Assembly (NCBI RefSeq): GCF_026625565.1
Contig: NZ_CP112998.1
Span: 684,501 to 748,500, forward strand
Source: Dyadobacter pollutisoli
Lineage (GTDB): Bacteria; Bacteroidota; Bacteroidia; Cytophagales; Spirosomataceae
DNA: 64,000 bases
Direction of reading: 5' to 3'
Positions 20,801 to 29,020 of this stretch are shown in pieces. The position numbers and the translations under genes were made by a program. The stretch's first letter is position 1, and each line of letters opens with the position of its first letter. The notes below the pieces were generated by a model. It was not told where the DNA came from. It searched no databases and worked only from the letters and a program-made list of their open reading frames with translations.

Positions 20801-21130
20801 AAACAGGCAAAAAATGAAGATTTGGGCGCTGATATCATTTCTTTCATTCGCACACTTGCCATCGGAAGTGCCCTGGAGAGCCGCGAAGACCGAATTAAAA
20901 GGGCAGTGGGCCGGGTGCGCCAGATGCAGAACTGGAACCGGATTCAGCAAAAGTGGATCGACCGTTTTGAAAAACAGCTGATCAAGGAATCTGTGCTGCA
21001 AGTGGAAGACTTGAATCAATCGCCCTTCATCGAAGATGGCGGATTCCAGCAACTGAATAAGATTTTTGACGAGCAGCTGGAACAGGTGATCAATACCATT
21101 AACCAAAATATGTATCAGATAACTGCGTAA
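17882..21130 (+). CDS. hsdR: Type I restriction enzyme, R subunit
   Basis: A 1,082-residue HsdR. Residues about 1-120 look like a DUF4145 helical domain (VRTRGNKASHD). A nuclease domain follows, with the PD-(D/E)xK signature WADYALF...GIIEAKKYAQD near residues 245-265. The SF2 translocase has Walker A ATGTGKT near 406, DEAH in CIIIDEAHRG near 510, motif III GLTATPA near 556 and motif VI LGRATRR. The C-terminal region is of the EcoEI type that binds the methyltransferase. It translocates DNA and cleaves unmodified targets. It is the first gene of hsdR-hsdM-hsdS. Confidence 0.96.
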   Translation: MTNSSNFTFLESEFPILYNIGISAEYNLHQDPAASLWKIRVFGERITEILFKEHALQFPVDNTFANRLRLLGFENILPQALKDLFYYVRTRGNKASHDHVGTYQEAKEALLAAFQISKWFYETYSTENDDVFRLSFVEPQNLDARHALHLLETDYGDLEEKYNKLLSERNTNGLSTEKQQIIQQRSEKAARKIEWSEAATRQLIDQQLRRAGWEVDTDLLNYKKNKTLPQRGKAMAIAEWPAGSLWADYALFIGTELYGIIEAKKYAQDISTDLGQSKAYAKEVQLLPETAFLGTWDGNKVPFLFSTNGREYLEQIKTKSGVWFLDVRNKNNHAKALHGWYSPDGLKKLRIQDIEESNKKLQEIPLDFLSQKSGLGLREYQLKAIQAVEQKIISNPIERKALLAMATGTGKTRTIIGLCYHLIQTNRFNRILFLVDRTLLGTQALDAFKDNKVYSLNTFTEVYKISSLKDAIPDTDTRLHFATVQSMVKRLYNNDSESDLPPVDQYDCIIIDEAHRGYLLDREIDEDDLHFKSQMDYVSKYRMVLDYFDAYVIGLTATPALHTTEIFGKPVYTYSYREAVIDGFLIDHDPPTLIKTKLSEEGIEWKAGERPKSFDKENNTVIELDELEDELQIDVSGFNKKVITESFNRTVIQQLVKELDPDGDEKTLVFAATNAHADMVVSLFKEEFLNLGAQFPDDAIMKITGSLYDPQTEVTKFKNEKYPTIVVTVDLLTTGIDVPAICNIVFLRRVKSRILFEQMLGRATRRCDEIGKKVFRIYDAVKIYDTLEKYSQMKPVVVNPTETFVKLAYELEHIDSDARAWRQIEQIIAKLQRKKKQMSEYNLNEFTYRLGGVNIDEFAQNLRKNPLPESLEKIQQLSSLWNFLDEKISSDRPLYFSEHQDEYLRTETGYGNTERPEDYLESFTRFIKENQNKISALQIVCTRPEQLDRRSLKELLIALADQGFEPRMVKAAWKQAKNEDLGADIISFIRTLAIGSALESREDRIKRAVGRVRQMQNWNRIQQKWIDRFEKQLIKESVLQVEDLNQSPFIEDGGFQQLNKIFDEQLEQVINTINQNMYQITA

Positions 21131-21168
21131 AATCGTAGAAACCTGTCGAATAAATAACAATTAAAATA

Positions 21169-22626
21169 ATGAGTGCAGACGAAATTGCGAATAAGCTTTG
21201 GGGGCTATGTAATGTATTGCGGGATGATGGTGTGACCTATCACCAATACCTCAATGAACTAACCTACATCCTTTTCCTTCGATTATCCGAAACGAAAGAG
21301 TTTGAAGAAGACATTCCCGAAGAATACCGTTGGGCTCGCCTGACCGGGATTACCGACAATGTAACCTTGTTTGAAACCTACCGCGAGTTGCTTGCTACAA
21401 TTAGCGCGAAATCGACCAATGCGGCGGTGCAGGAAATTTATACCAATGCCTCCACCACGCTGCGTAAGCCGGTGAACCTCAGAATGCTCATTACTACAAT
21501 CAATGCCATTAACTGGTATGACGAGCACGAACAGGACAAAATCGCCACGATTTATGAAGAGCTCCTGGAAAAAAACGCCGGAGAGAAAAAGAGCGGGGCG
21601 GGTCAGTATTTTACACCGCGCCCGTTGATCAACGTGATGGTAGAATTGATGGCACCAAGACTTGGCGAACGCTGGAACGATCCGGCTGCGGGCACTTTCG
21701 GCTTCATGATTGCCGCTGACCAATACCTGAGAAACAAACACGACGATTACTTTGACCCGGCTGCCGATCGCGAATTTCAAAAATTCCAGGCTTTTAGTGG
21801 CTGCGAACTCGTACAGGACGCGCACCGCCTTGCATTAATGAATGCCAAACTACACGGACTCGAAAGCCGCATTGAACTGGGCGATACGTTATCTGAATTG
21901 GGTAAATCCTTCAAAGGTTTTGATGGTGTGCTTGCCAATCCACCTTTTGGAACCAAACAGGGAGGGGAACGCCCTTCAAGGGATGATCTTACCTATTTGT
22001 CAGGCAACAAGCAGCTCAACTTTTTGCAGCATATTTATCGATCCCTACATAAGAAAGGTGGGGCAAGGGCAGCGGTAGTACTTCCGGACAATGTACTGTT
22101 TGAAGACGGTGACGGGCGCAAGATCCGGAAAGATTTAATGGACAAATGCAACCTGCATACCATCCTCAGATTGCCCACCGGCATTTTCTATGCAGCAGGG
22201 GTGAAAACCAACGTGCTGTTCTTTGAACGCGGAACGGGTGAAACCGGAAATACGAAAAGAGTTTGGTTTTACGATATGCGCACCAACGCCCCGAGCTACG
22301 GGAAACGGACGCCATTTACCCGCAATGCTTTTGCCGATTTTGCCAATGCCTACACTGGTGGTATAGCGTTGGATAACGTAAAAGACGCTTATGACGGAGC
22401 CGTGATCGATGAAAAACGCGCCTCCGTAACCGACGAACGCTGGACCAGCCTCACGCGTGAGGAGGTAGCCGCTAAAAGTGACTCGCTGGACATAGGACTG
22501 ATGGCTGATGCTAGCTTTGCCGATGGCGCACACACGGAAGAACCATTAGATCTGGCTCGTGAAGCAGCGGAAGATCTGAAAGCTATACAGGCCGAATTAC
22601 AAAAAATGATTGAACTGCTGGCATGA
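21169..22626 (+). CDS. hsdM: Type I restriction enzyme, M subunit (N6-adenine methyltransferase)
   Basis: A 485-residue HsdM. The N-terminal helical domain has DDGVTYHQYLNELTYILFLR. The catalytic domain shows GAGQYFTPRPLINVMVELM, SAM-binding motif I DPAAGTFGFM near residue 173, and motif IV NPPFG near 257, the adenine-N6 signature. It pairs with HsdS to methylate host sites and with HsdR to restrict. It starts 38 bases after hsdR, and its stop overlaps the hsdS start (ATGATG). Confidence 0.96.
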   Translation: MSADEIANKLWGLCNVLRDDGVTYHQYLNELTYILFLRLSETKEFEEDIPEEYRWARLTGITDNVTLFETYRELLATISAKSTNAAVQEIYTNASTTLRKPVNLRMLITTINAINWYDEHEQDKIATIYEELLEKNAGEKKSGAGQYFTPRPLINVMVELMAPRLGERWNDPAAGTFGFMIAADQYLRNKHDDYFDPAADREFQKFQAFSGCELVQDAHRLALMNAKLHGLESRIELGDTLSELGKSFKGFDGVLANPPFGTKQGGERPSRDDLTYLSGNKQLNFLQHIYRSLHKKGGARAAVVLPDNVLFEDGDGRKIRKDLMDKCNLHTILRLPTGIFYAAGVKTNVLFFERGTGETGNTKRVWFYDMRTNAPSYGKRTPFTRNAFADFANAYTGGIALDNVKDAYDGAVIDEKRASVTDERWTSLTREEVAAKSDSLDIGLMADASFADGAHTEEPLDLAREAAEDLKAIQAELQKMIELLA

Positions 22627-23996
22627 TGGAAAAGGAATTACCGGAGGGTTGGAGTATTGCCTCAGTTGAAAATCTAATCCCCAACGATGGCCTATTTAAC
22701 GATGGGGATTGGATTGAATCTAAGGATCAAGATCAAAATGGAGAAGTTAGATTGATTCAACTAGCCGATATTGGCGACGGAGAATTTAAAGACAAATCAG
22801 CAAGATTTCTGACTCTAACTAAAGCGTATCAACTTAACTGTACTTTTTTGCAACCGGATGATCTGTTGATTGCACGAATGCCCGATCCATTGGGTAGAAC
22901 CTGTATTTTTCCACTTAATGGTCTATATGTCACTGTTGTCGATATCGCGATAATAAGATGTGGCCAAAATGGCGTGTTCAATAAGTGGCTGATGTACATT
23001 TTAAACTCTTCTCAGATAAGGGGCAAGATTTCCGAACTCTCGTCGGGATCAACGCGACTTCGGATATCAAGAAAAAATCTAGCTTCAATTGGTTTACCCC
23101 TTCCACCCCTGGCCGAGCAAAAGCGGATTGTGGCTAAATTGGATATGGCTTTTGGGTATTTGGAAACACTGAAAGCCAGCCTGGCGCGTATTCCGGAGTT
23201 GCTTAAAACTTTCCGACAATCGGTATTGACGCAGGCGGTGACGGGGAAGTTGACGGAGGATTGGCGAAAAGAAAACAAGCTGTCAGATAAATGGAAAGAA
23301 GAACTAGCAAAAGACTGTTGTGTAAAGGTTCAAAGTGGAGGAACGCCAAAATCTGGGTTTACAAATGAAGGAATTCCATTTCTTAAAGTATACAACATAG
23401 TAAATCAAAAAATAGATTTTGATTATCGCTCTCAGTACATTAGTGAGGAGGCGCACAATAACTCGATGAAGAAATCGATTTTGATACCGGGTGATGTTGT
23501 CATGAATATTGTAGGCCCACCGTTAAATAAAATTGCTTTGGTGCCTAACACTTTTGCCGAATGGAATCACAATCAAGCAATTACCTTATTCAGGACTAAG
23601 CCTTACCTGCTTAATACATTTTTATATCACTTTTTTTGCGAAGGAACTTCTGTTAAGTCACTTTATAATGAAACAAAAGGTGTTGTTGGTCAGGTGAATA
23701 TTTCCCTTTCCCAATGCAGAGAATTCAAAATACCAATTCCGTCAACAGATGAACAAAAGGAAATTGTAAACCGGATCGAAGCCCTTTTTGCTAAAGTTGA
23801 CATCATTGAAGTCCAGTATCTCGCACTAAAAGAGAAAATTAAGAAATTGCCTCAGACAATGCTAGCCAAGGCGTTTCGCGGAGAGTTGGTAACGCAAGAC
23901 TTTAATGATGAGCCTGCTGCTATGCTGTTAAAAAGGATAAAATCCACTACCCTAAAAAATAAGAGTCGTGAAAATCAAAAGTCTTTGGATTTCTGA
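22623..23996 (+). CDS. hsdS: Type I restriction enzyme, specificity subunit
   Basis: A 457-residue HsdS with the classical two-half build. The first target-recognition domain is followed by the conserved LPPLAEQKRIVAKLD hinge, and the second by IPSTDEQKEIVNRIEALFAK and its coiled coil. Target domains are much more A+T-rich than the conserved parts, as expected for swapped modules. It determines the bipartite DNA target, which cannot be predicted here. Its start overlaps hsdM by 4 bases, and its end overlaps the next gene by 29 bases. Confidence 0.94.
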   Translation: MMEKELPEGWSIASVENLIPNDGLFNDGDWIESKDQDQNGEVRLIQLADIGDGEFKDKSARFLTLTKAYQLNCTFLQPDDLLIARMPDPLGRTCIFPLNGLYVTVVDIAIIRCGQNGVFNKWLMYILNSSQIRGKISELSSGSTRLRISRKNLASIGLPLPPLAEQKRIVAKLDMAFGYLETLKASLARIPELLKTFRQSVLTQAVTGKLTEDWRKENKLSDKWKEELAKDCCVKVQSGGTPKSGFTNEGIPFLKVYNIVNQKIDFDYRSQYISEEAHNNSMKKSILIPGDVVMNIVGPPLNKIALVPNTFAEWNHNQAITLFRTKPYLLNTFLYHFFCEGTSVKSLYNETKGVVGQVNISLSQCREFKIPIPSTDEQKEIVNRIEALFAKVDIIEVQYLALKEKIKKLPQTMLAKAFRGELVTQDFNDEPAAMLLKRIKSTTLKNKSRENQKSLDF

Positions 23997-25530
23997 ATAT
24001 AAAAACATAAAGAATTTGCATCTCGATTTCAAATCGAATCTAATTTCTCTACTAGTAGGTAAAAATGGACTGGGGAAATCTAATCTAATAGAAGCTCTAG
24101 CCATTATATTCCGAGATTTGGATTTGTTAAAGTCCAAAGAAGATTTCGAAAACTGGTCTTATGAGAATTTTGAATATGATTTATTATATGTATGCTATAA
24201 TTCAGAAATTAGAGTTCTATGTAGAAAGGGTTCTTTTCAGGTTTGGAGAAAATTAAATGGGGCCGCCGAGCTTCCAAGTGAAGTAAGTTTTCGAAAATTC
24301 AATAATCTCAAACATGAGGTTTATCTCCCCAAATACATTATTGGTTATTATTCAGGTGAAAACAAAAGGATTCGTGACGTAATAAGACCATATGAGGAAC
24401 AAGTTTGGAAAGACTTGAAGAATAACAAGGGCCTAGAAAATGACCTCAGAAGGTTATTTTTCTCAGAAAATTATCATTCTCAAATGATTCTTCTTACTCT
24501 ACTTCTTTATAAGGATCAAAATGAAAACCCTATATTTCAGGAAAGAGTAGCCTATTTGATTGAAAATTTTACGAGTTTTAATAGTTTAGCCGAAGTCAGT
24601 CTGGAATTAAAAAGCCCTCTGTGGTACAATCCTGGCGAAAGGAAACATTCAAATAAAGGTATTAATTTGCTTGAAGAGAACTTATTGAGGGGCGTTGAGT
24701 TTCCCTTCTGGGATATCAAAAGGCGAGCAGATAAAATCATTTCATTTTTATATAATAATACTATCTCTGACCCAATCTATTATTTGGAGGAAGAGATATT
24801 TCAAGAGAAAATAGAACTTAATAATATTGATTTAAAAAAAGTATCAAGTGAAATTCCCTTTCAGTTTGATTCAGCAATGCATTTCTTTGGTGCTTTTGAG
24901 ACATTAAAACAAATCGATGTAATCTTTAACGTAATCCTGAAAGTAAAATCGTTAAGGAGTGGATCTGTATTTGATTTTACTCAACTAAGTGAAGGTGAGG
25001 CGCAGTTGATAACCGTTTTAGGATTAATTCTTATTACTGGAAACGAAGAATGTTTATTTCTCTTAGACGAGCCTGATACCCATTTAAATCCTCAGTGGCA
25101 AAGAGAATATGTAGATCTTATTGATCGTTTTACGCTGGACAATATGAATAGTCATATCATTGTAGCCACCCATAGTCCGTTAATAGTTCAAGCCGCTGAA
25201 AAGGCAGACATATTCCTTTACAAACTTGACGATGACGGTCAAATTGTAGTCAAAAATGAGGACTTTACTGTCCAAAATTGGAGAATTGATCAAGTGTTAA
25301 CGAGTGAATATTTCGATCTTCATAGCGCAAGACCAGCACATTTAGACTATTACATGTCTTTAAGAGAGAAAATTCTTACACAAGGAAATATATCGGCTGA
25401 TATTGAAAAGGAGCTTAAAAACCTTGAAAACGAGTATGGAGTTTTACCTACTGGTGAAACTCGTGACGAAATTGAAGCAATGTTACTCATAAATAATATC
25501 GTCAAACGTTATAATGATAAAACTGCGTAA
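23968..25530 (+). CDS. ptuA: Septu-like AAA/ABC ATPase (PtuA)
   Basis: A 520-residue ABC-type ATPase starting at the GTG at 23968, inside the end of hsdS. It has Walker A GKNGLGKS near residue 33, ABC signature LSEGEAQ near 340, Walker B LFLLDEPDTHLN near 363 and a switch histidine in VATHSPLIVQAAE. This is the OLD/RecF-like ATPase type used as PtuA in Septu defence and as the ATPase of some retrons. The next gene encodes the matching HNH nuclease and overlaps it by 17 bases, so the two should form a complex that senses phage and activates the nuclease. The RT needed for a retron is absent nearby. Confidence 0.85.
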   Translation: MKIKSLWISEYKNIKNLHLDFKSNLISLLVGKNGLGKSNLIEALAIIFRDLDLLKSKEDFENWSYENFEYDLLYVCYNSEIRVLCRKGSFQVWRKLNGAAELPSEVSFRKFNNLKHEVYLPKYIIGYYSGENKRIRDVIRPYEEQVWKDLKNNKGLENDLRRLFFSENYHSQMILLTLLLYKDQNENPIFQERVAYLIENFTSFNSLAEVSLELKSPLWYNPGERKHSNKGINLLEENLLRGVEFPFWDIKRRADKIISFLYNNTISDPIYYLEEEIFQEKIELNNIDLKKVSSEIPFQFDSAMHFFGAFETLKQIDVIFNVILKVKSLRSGSVFDFTQLSEGEAQLITVLGLILITGNEECLFLLDEPDTHLNPQWQREYVDLIDRFTLDNMNSHIIVATHSPLIVQAAEKADIFLYKLDDDGQIVVKNEDFTVQNWRIDQVLTSEYFDLHSARPAHLDYYMSLREKILTQGNISADIEKELKNLENEYGVLPTGETRDEIEAMLLINNIVKRYNDKTA

Positions 25531-26299
25531 ACCTTCCGCCAGTCCAATTGTTCCGAATGCCCTAGGCCATTGTAAATTGATAGAGGAAACTGCCGAAAAT
25601 AATTCAAAATTTGATGCAAATAAGGATGATTATTTTTTAGGGACTGCCAAATTTACTTTTGACTCGAAGATTTACGGACATGACAACATTAAAACAATAC
25701 TTCGAACTTGTCAAAATGGAAAATGTGCATTCTGTGAACAAAATGTTAGTGCAGTATCACATGGCGATATTGAACATTTTCGTCCGAAGGGAGGATTTAG
25801 ACAAAACAAGCGGGAGCACTTAAAATATCCAGGTTACTATTGGTTGGCATACAATTGGGATAATATGCTATTTGCTTGTGCAATATGTAACCAGAGATAC
25901 AAGGAAAATTTGTTCCCTTTATTGGATTCGACTAAAAGAGCCAGAAATCATCATGACGATCTAAAAAATGAAAAACCGTATTTTATCAATCCTGCGACTG
26001 AAAATCCAAAATTTCTAATTCAGTTTAGACAAGAATTTGCTGTTGGAATTGACAAGAAGAATAGAGGCGCAAGAACTATTGAGGCAATTGGATTAAACAG
26101 GTCTGGGTCTGGATATAGTGATTTACTCGAACTGAGATTTGATCATTTGGAGATTGTCAAGACGATTGATAAATTATCTAAAATGATGGCATCTCCCTCA
26201 TGCCCGCAAAATGAGATTGACAAAGCTGCCGATCTAATGAAAAAATTTAAAAGTCATAAAAAACAATTTTCAGCGATGATTCAAGATAATTTCATGTAA
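25514..26299 (+). CDS. ptuB: Septu-like HNH endonuclease (PtuB)
   Basis: A 261-residue protein of the TIGR02646/PtuB type. It opens MIKLRKPSASPIVPN. The zinc-finger HNH core starts with CAFCEQNV near residue 71, then DIEHFRPKGGF, YYWLAYNWDN, and the second pair CAICNQRYKEN near 121. The paired CxxC motifs and His fit a beta-beta-alpha metal nuclease that nicks or cuts nucleic acid when released by PtuA. It overlaps ptuA by 17 bases, so translation is coupled. The hsdRMS-ptuAB order suggests one transcript. Confidence 0.86.
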   Translation: MIKLRKPSASPIVPNALGHCKLIEETAENNSKFDANKDDYFLGTAKFTFDSKIYGHDNIKTILRTCQNGKCAFCEQNVSAVSHGDIEHFRPKGGFRQNKREHLKYPGYYWLAYNWDNMLFACAICNQRYKENLFPLLDSTKRARNHHDDLKNEKPYFINPATENPKFLIQFRQEFAVGIDKKNRGARTIEAIGLNRSGSGYSDLLELRFDHLEIVKTIDKLSKMMASPSCPQNEIDKAADLMKKFKSHKKQFSAMIQDNFM

Positions 26300-26482
26300 C
26301 ATGGCTCACAAAAGGTCAAGTCCAGGACAGATCTGGGGTTGGTGATCTCCATAGAGGTGAGTCCTAATTATGAATTGGAAAGCGCTTTGTTGGCTTTTGG
26401 TGAGAAGGTAAAGGTATTGGAGCCCGAGAGTTTTAAGAAGTTAATCGCGAAAAGGTTGAAAGCGGCTGTAAGCATGTACTGA
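26300..26482 (+). pseudogene. 3' remnant of a WYL-domain (CapW-like) regulator
   Basis: The frame from 26300 reads HGSQKVKSRTDLG, then LVISIEVSPNYELES, then VLEPESFKKLI and ends VSMY-stop at 26480-26482. About 34 of 60 residues match the C-terminus of the WYL regulator at 30149-31159. It has no start codon or N-terminal part and touches the stop of ptuB. It is the tail of a second regulator whose defence system has been replaced. Confidence 0.8.
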
Positions 26483-26556
26483 TTTCTGTGTCACAAAGAG
26501 TAGAGAAGCCGGGCTCTTCAAGTAGTAGGCAAATCGAAGAAAGTTCATTCATTGGA

Positions 26557-27426
26557 TCAGCTGTCGGTAAACTGCGCAATCCGCTCTCTGCAAATCCGTT
26601 CCGTCAAATCTTTCAGTAATGTAACCCGACTGCCAAGATATTCCAATTCCTCTTTTTCAATCTTGTAATTCCTGTTGTAACGCGCATCGATGTACGCTTT
26701 TTTGAGAAGGATAAATAGTCGCTCTTCTTCGGCTGTCGTTTTTGGAAAAACTGTCGCAAAGTTGGCATTCAGTTTTTCAACCTGATTTCCTAGAATTTCA
26801 ATGTCGTGGATTCTTGGTTTGTAATCGGTGAAAACGAGAAGTATCGCAGCGTAGAATCTTTCGGTAGCCTGATGAAGTTCGAATGCAGCATTACTGTAAT
26901 ATGCGGTGTCATTCTCTCCCTTTTGAAAGTAGAAGTCAAACCCTTCCAAAAATCGGCAAGCACTCTCAAACCAATGTTCAAATTCTTCAGTCGATTTTTC
27001 CACCCGCTGCATCGCATTGAGATTTTTAGGCTCGGACAAAGTGAATTTCCCGGAATCATAAAGCAAAATTCCTTCCTTCAAAATATCTACAAAAAAATAG
27101 TAGTTCCGCTCGATCTTATCGTTCACAAAACCAATGCTGTGGTAGATGATGCTGGTTCTGGTGATGCCCTCATTGGCCATCAATTCCTTATCCAGCTCCC
27201 GCGATTTCTTGACTTGCTTGGCGGCATTCTTGTCTTTGGTGACGATCAGAATGTCGAAATCGCTCACATATTCGTATTTCTCCTGGAAATCTTCGACCCA
27301 ATCGCCCCGCGCATAGCTGCCGAAGAGGATGATCATTTCGGCCGGGACTTTGTCGAGGATTAGTTGGGTGAGGGCTTTTAGCTGGTCTTGTTTGGTTTGT
27401 GGGAGGTGGGAGAGGGTGGATTTCAT
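26557..27426 (-). CDS. Fused nucleotidyltransferase (MNT)-HEPN protein
   Basis: About 289 residues from the ATG at 27426 (MKSTLSHLPQTKQDQL); the frame is open further upstream but without a convincing start. The N-terminal half is a minimal nucleotidyltransferase, with IILFGSYARGDW and SDFDILIV giving the GS...DxD catalytic set. The C-terminal half is a helical HEPN domain (AAFELHQATERFYAAILLVF, KAYIDARYNRNY). Normally MNT and HEPN are two genes acting as antitoxin and toxin; here they are one chain. The canonical RxxxxH RNase motif is not evident. It may be a defence or stress gene. Confidence 0.8.
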   Translation of the reverse strand: MKSTLSHLPQTKQDQLKALTQLILDKVPAEMIILFGSYARGDWVEDFQEKYEYVSDFDILIVTKDKNAAKQVKKSRELDKELMANEGITRTSIIYHSIGFVNDKIERNYYFFVDILKEGILLYDSGKFTLSEPKNLNAMQRVEKSTEEFEHWFESACRFLEGFDFYFQKGENDTAYYSNAAFELHQATERFYAAILLVFTDYKPRIHDIEILGNQVEKLNANFATVFPKTTAEEERLFILLKKAYIDARYNRNYKIEKEELEYLGSRVTLLKDLTERICRERIAQFTDS

Positions 27427-27490
27427 TCGTGTGTGGGGGTTTTTGAAATTTTGGCAAGATACAAATTTCAAAAACGATTCACGGGATACA

Positions 27491-27835
27491 TTAATGCTCA
27501 ATCGTCATTGTCCTCACCTTTCCATTTTCAAAAGTATAAATGTGAAATAATAGCGTGTCGCTTAAAACTTCCCCTTCCATATTTCTTATGATCTGACGGA
27601 CTTTGATCGCAATCTGCCCGTCCGGCTTTGCATCAAATGAAACTGGCTCTACCAGAGGATCGATCTGCTCCCATTGCCGCAGCCAGTAGGCACGCACTTC
27701 CTCTTGCCCGGATACATAGCCGCCCTCCCAGCCATTGGGCCAGCTTACGTCTGTATGCATATGTGCCAGTACTGAATCGATCTGACGAGCATTGAAATCC
27801 TGGTAAAGCTGGCGAAGCAGTATTTGATAGTCCAT
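27491..27835 (-). CDS. SnoaL/NTF2-like protein
   Basis: A 114-residue single-domain protein with the NTF2-like cone fold pattern: LLRQLYQDFNARQIDSVLAHM, DVSWPNGWEGGYVSGQEEV, RAYWLRQWEQI, then the strands IAIKVRQIIRN and LLFHIYTFENGKV. Such proteins are small hydrolase/isomerase-like or ligand-binding proteins; the role here is unknown. It lies 64 bases upstream of the MNT-HEPN gene on the same strand and looks like carried-along metabolic cargo. Confidence 0.75.
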   Translation of the reverse strand: MDYQILLRQLYQDFNARQIDSVLAHMHTDVSWPNGWEGGYVSGQEEVRAYWLRQWEQIDPLVEPVSFDAKPDGQIAIKVRQIIRNMEGEVLSDTLLFHIYTFENGKVRTMTIEH

Positions 27836-28070
27836 AATATCATTCGGTAGAAGATCCCAAAACTACGGCCTGACTGATTTTTTCATTCCCGGTAAACGTT
27901 GAGATTTAATCGCAATTACCGACTACACATTCGGCGGTTCTCGCTACATTTTGAGCCCTTCGTTTGTGAATTATTGATCGGTAATAAGGCGCGAAATATC
28001 GACCTCAGTTTTGCCTGCATTTTGCTGCGGCGCCGCCAGCCCGTAAGCCGTGCCCGGCTGCGGCGTTGTA

Positions 28071-29018
28071 TCATACCAATGTAATTTCATTCACGATCCG
28101 CACGACCTGCTTACAATATGCGTCATTTGCTATCATTAGTTGTAGAACTCGGCTGAAATTTCTCAATTCCCGGTCTTCGAGTAATTGCTGATCTTCTGTC
28201 TTACCAATATGTCCCTTGCGCATATACATTTCTATGGCACGATCTATACCATTAAGGGTCGTTGGCATGTCGTAGATTTTCAGTATATGGTCTCCTTCTT
28301 GATAAGAAACCGAAATCGGGTAACTTCTACCGGCCGCCTCTACCTGCACCTGACGGAGATTGTGTTTCGAAGAAAATAGTTTAGACCGCTTTTTGATATC
28401 GCTGTCAAGATCATCCGGGATAACAATATTAAATTGAAATTCCCTGAAAATTTTGCCTTCAACAACCAATTCGCCTTTTGTACAGAGGCTTTCACAAGTA
28501 AGCGCCACGAAATTATCGAAATAGCCAATCGCCAAAGCGGTGGAAGGAAGCAATCCCAGTTCGCCGATGCTTATCTTTTCTTTCATGACTTTGCTGATTT
28601 TCCGTAGCTCATTATTAAGCTTATCAGCGTGAACTAGATTTGCGGTTTTTTCGAATCTTGGGGTAGTTATTCCGTACAGATCCGAGGGCAGCTTCGTTCC
28701 TTCTTCTTGAATCACAAATGCACGACCTGGGCCCACTCTGCCCAAAAATAGACCATATTCGAAAACAACGTTATCTCGCGCAGTGTCAAATTCCGCTCCG
28801 CGGCTAGTCAAAAAGTCATCTTTTGTCGCAACCATGATTCCAAAATCAAAAAGGCTAGCACTTTTCAAGAGTGTCTCAAAGACACTTTCATTGTTTTTGA
28901 AAATATCATCCGTCCATAGGTAGCATTCGAATTCGTGACCCAAGTATGACTTAACATATTTGGCAACTTCCAGTCCCTCGGAGGACGAACCGATAAAAAC
29001 ACGTGGTTTTAATTCCAT
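28071..29018 (-). CDS. cap12: TIR-STING effector of CBASS
   Basis: A 315-residue two-domain protein. Residues 1-130 are a TIR-like nucleotide-hydrolase domain: RVFIGSSSEGLEVAKYV, LWTDDIF, and DNVVFEYGLFLGR with the likely catalytic Glu at 87. Residues about 155-315 match bacterial STING: LPSTALAIGYFDNFV, REFQFNIVIPDDLD, then RSYPISVSYQEGDHILKIYD and IEMYMRKG. In known TIR-STING systems, cyclic-di-GMP binding polymerises the protein and activates NAD+ cleavage, killing the infected cell. The cyclase gene ends 2 bases upstream, making a classic two-gene CBASS operon. Confidence 0.92.
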   Translation of the reverse strand: MELKPRVFIGSSSEGLEVAKYVKSYLGHEFECYLWTDDIFKNNESVFETLLKSASLFDFGIMVATKDDFLTSRGAEFDTARDNVVFEYGLFLGRVGPGRAFVIQEEGTKLPSDLYGITTPRFEKTANLVHADKLNNELRKISKVMKEKISIGELGLLPSTALAIGYFDNFVALTCESLCTKGELVVEGKIFREFQFNIVIPDDLDSDIKKRSKLFSSKHNLRQVQVEAAGRSYPISVSYQEGDHILKIYDMPTTLNGIDRAIEMYMRKGHIGKTEDQQLLEDRELRNFSRVLQLMIANDAYCKQVVRIVNEITLV

Positions 29019-29020
29019 GA

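Noticed and set aside
27899..28084. 61-codon plus-strand ORF downstream of the STING gene
   Set aside because: It overlaps the convergent effector gene end and has an Arg-rich, non-protein-like tail from a GC-rich patch.
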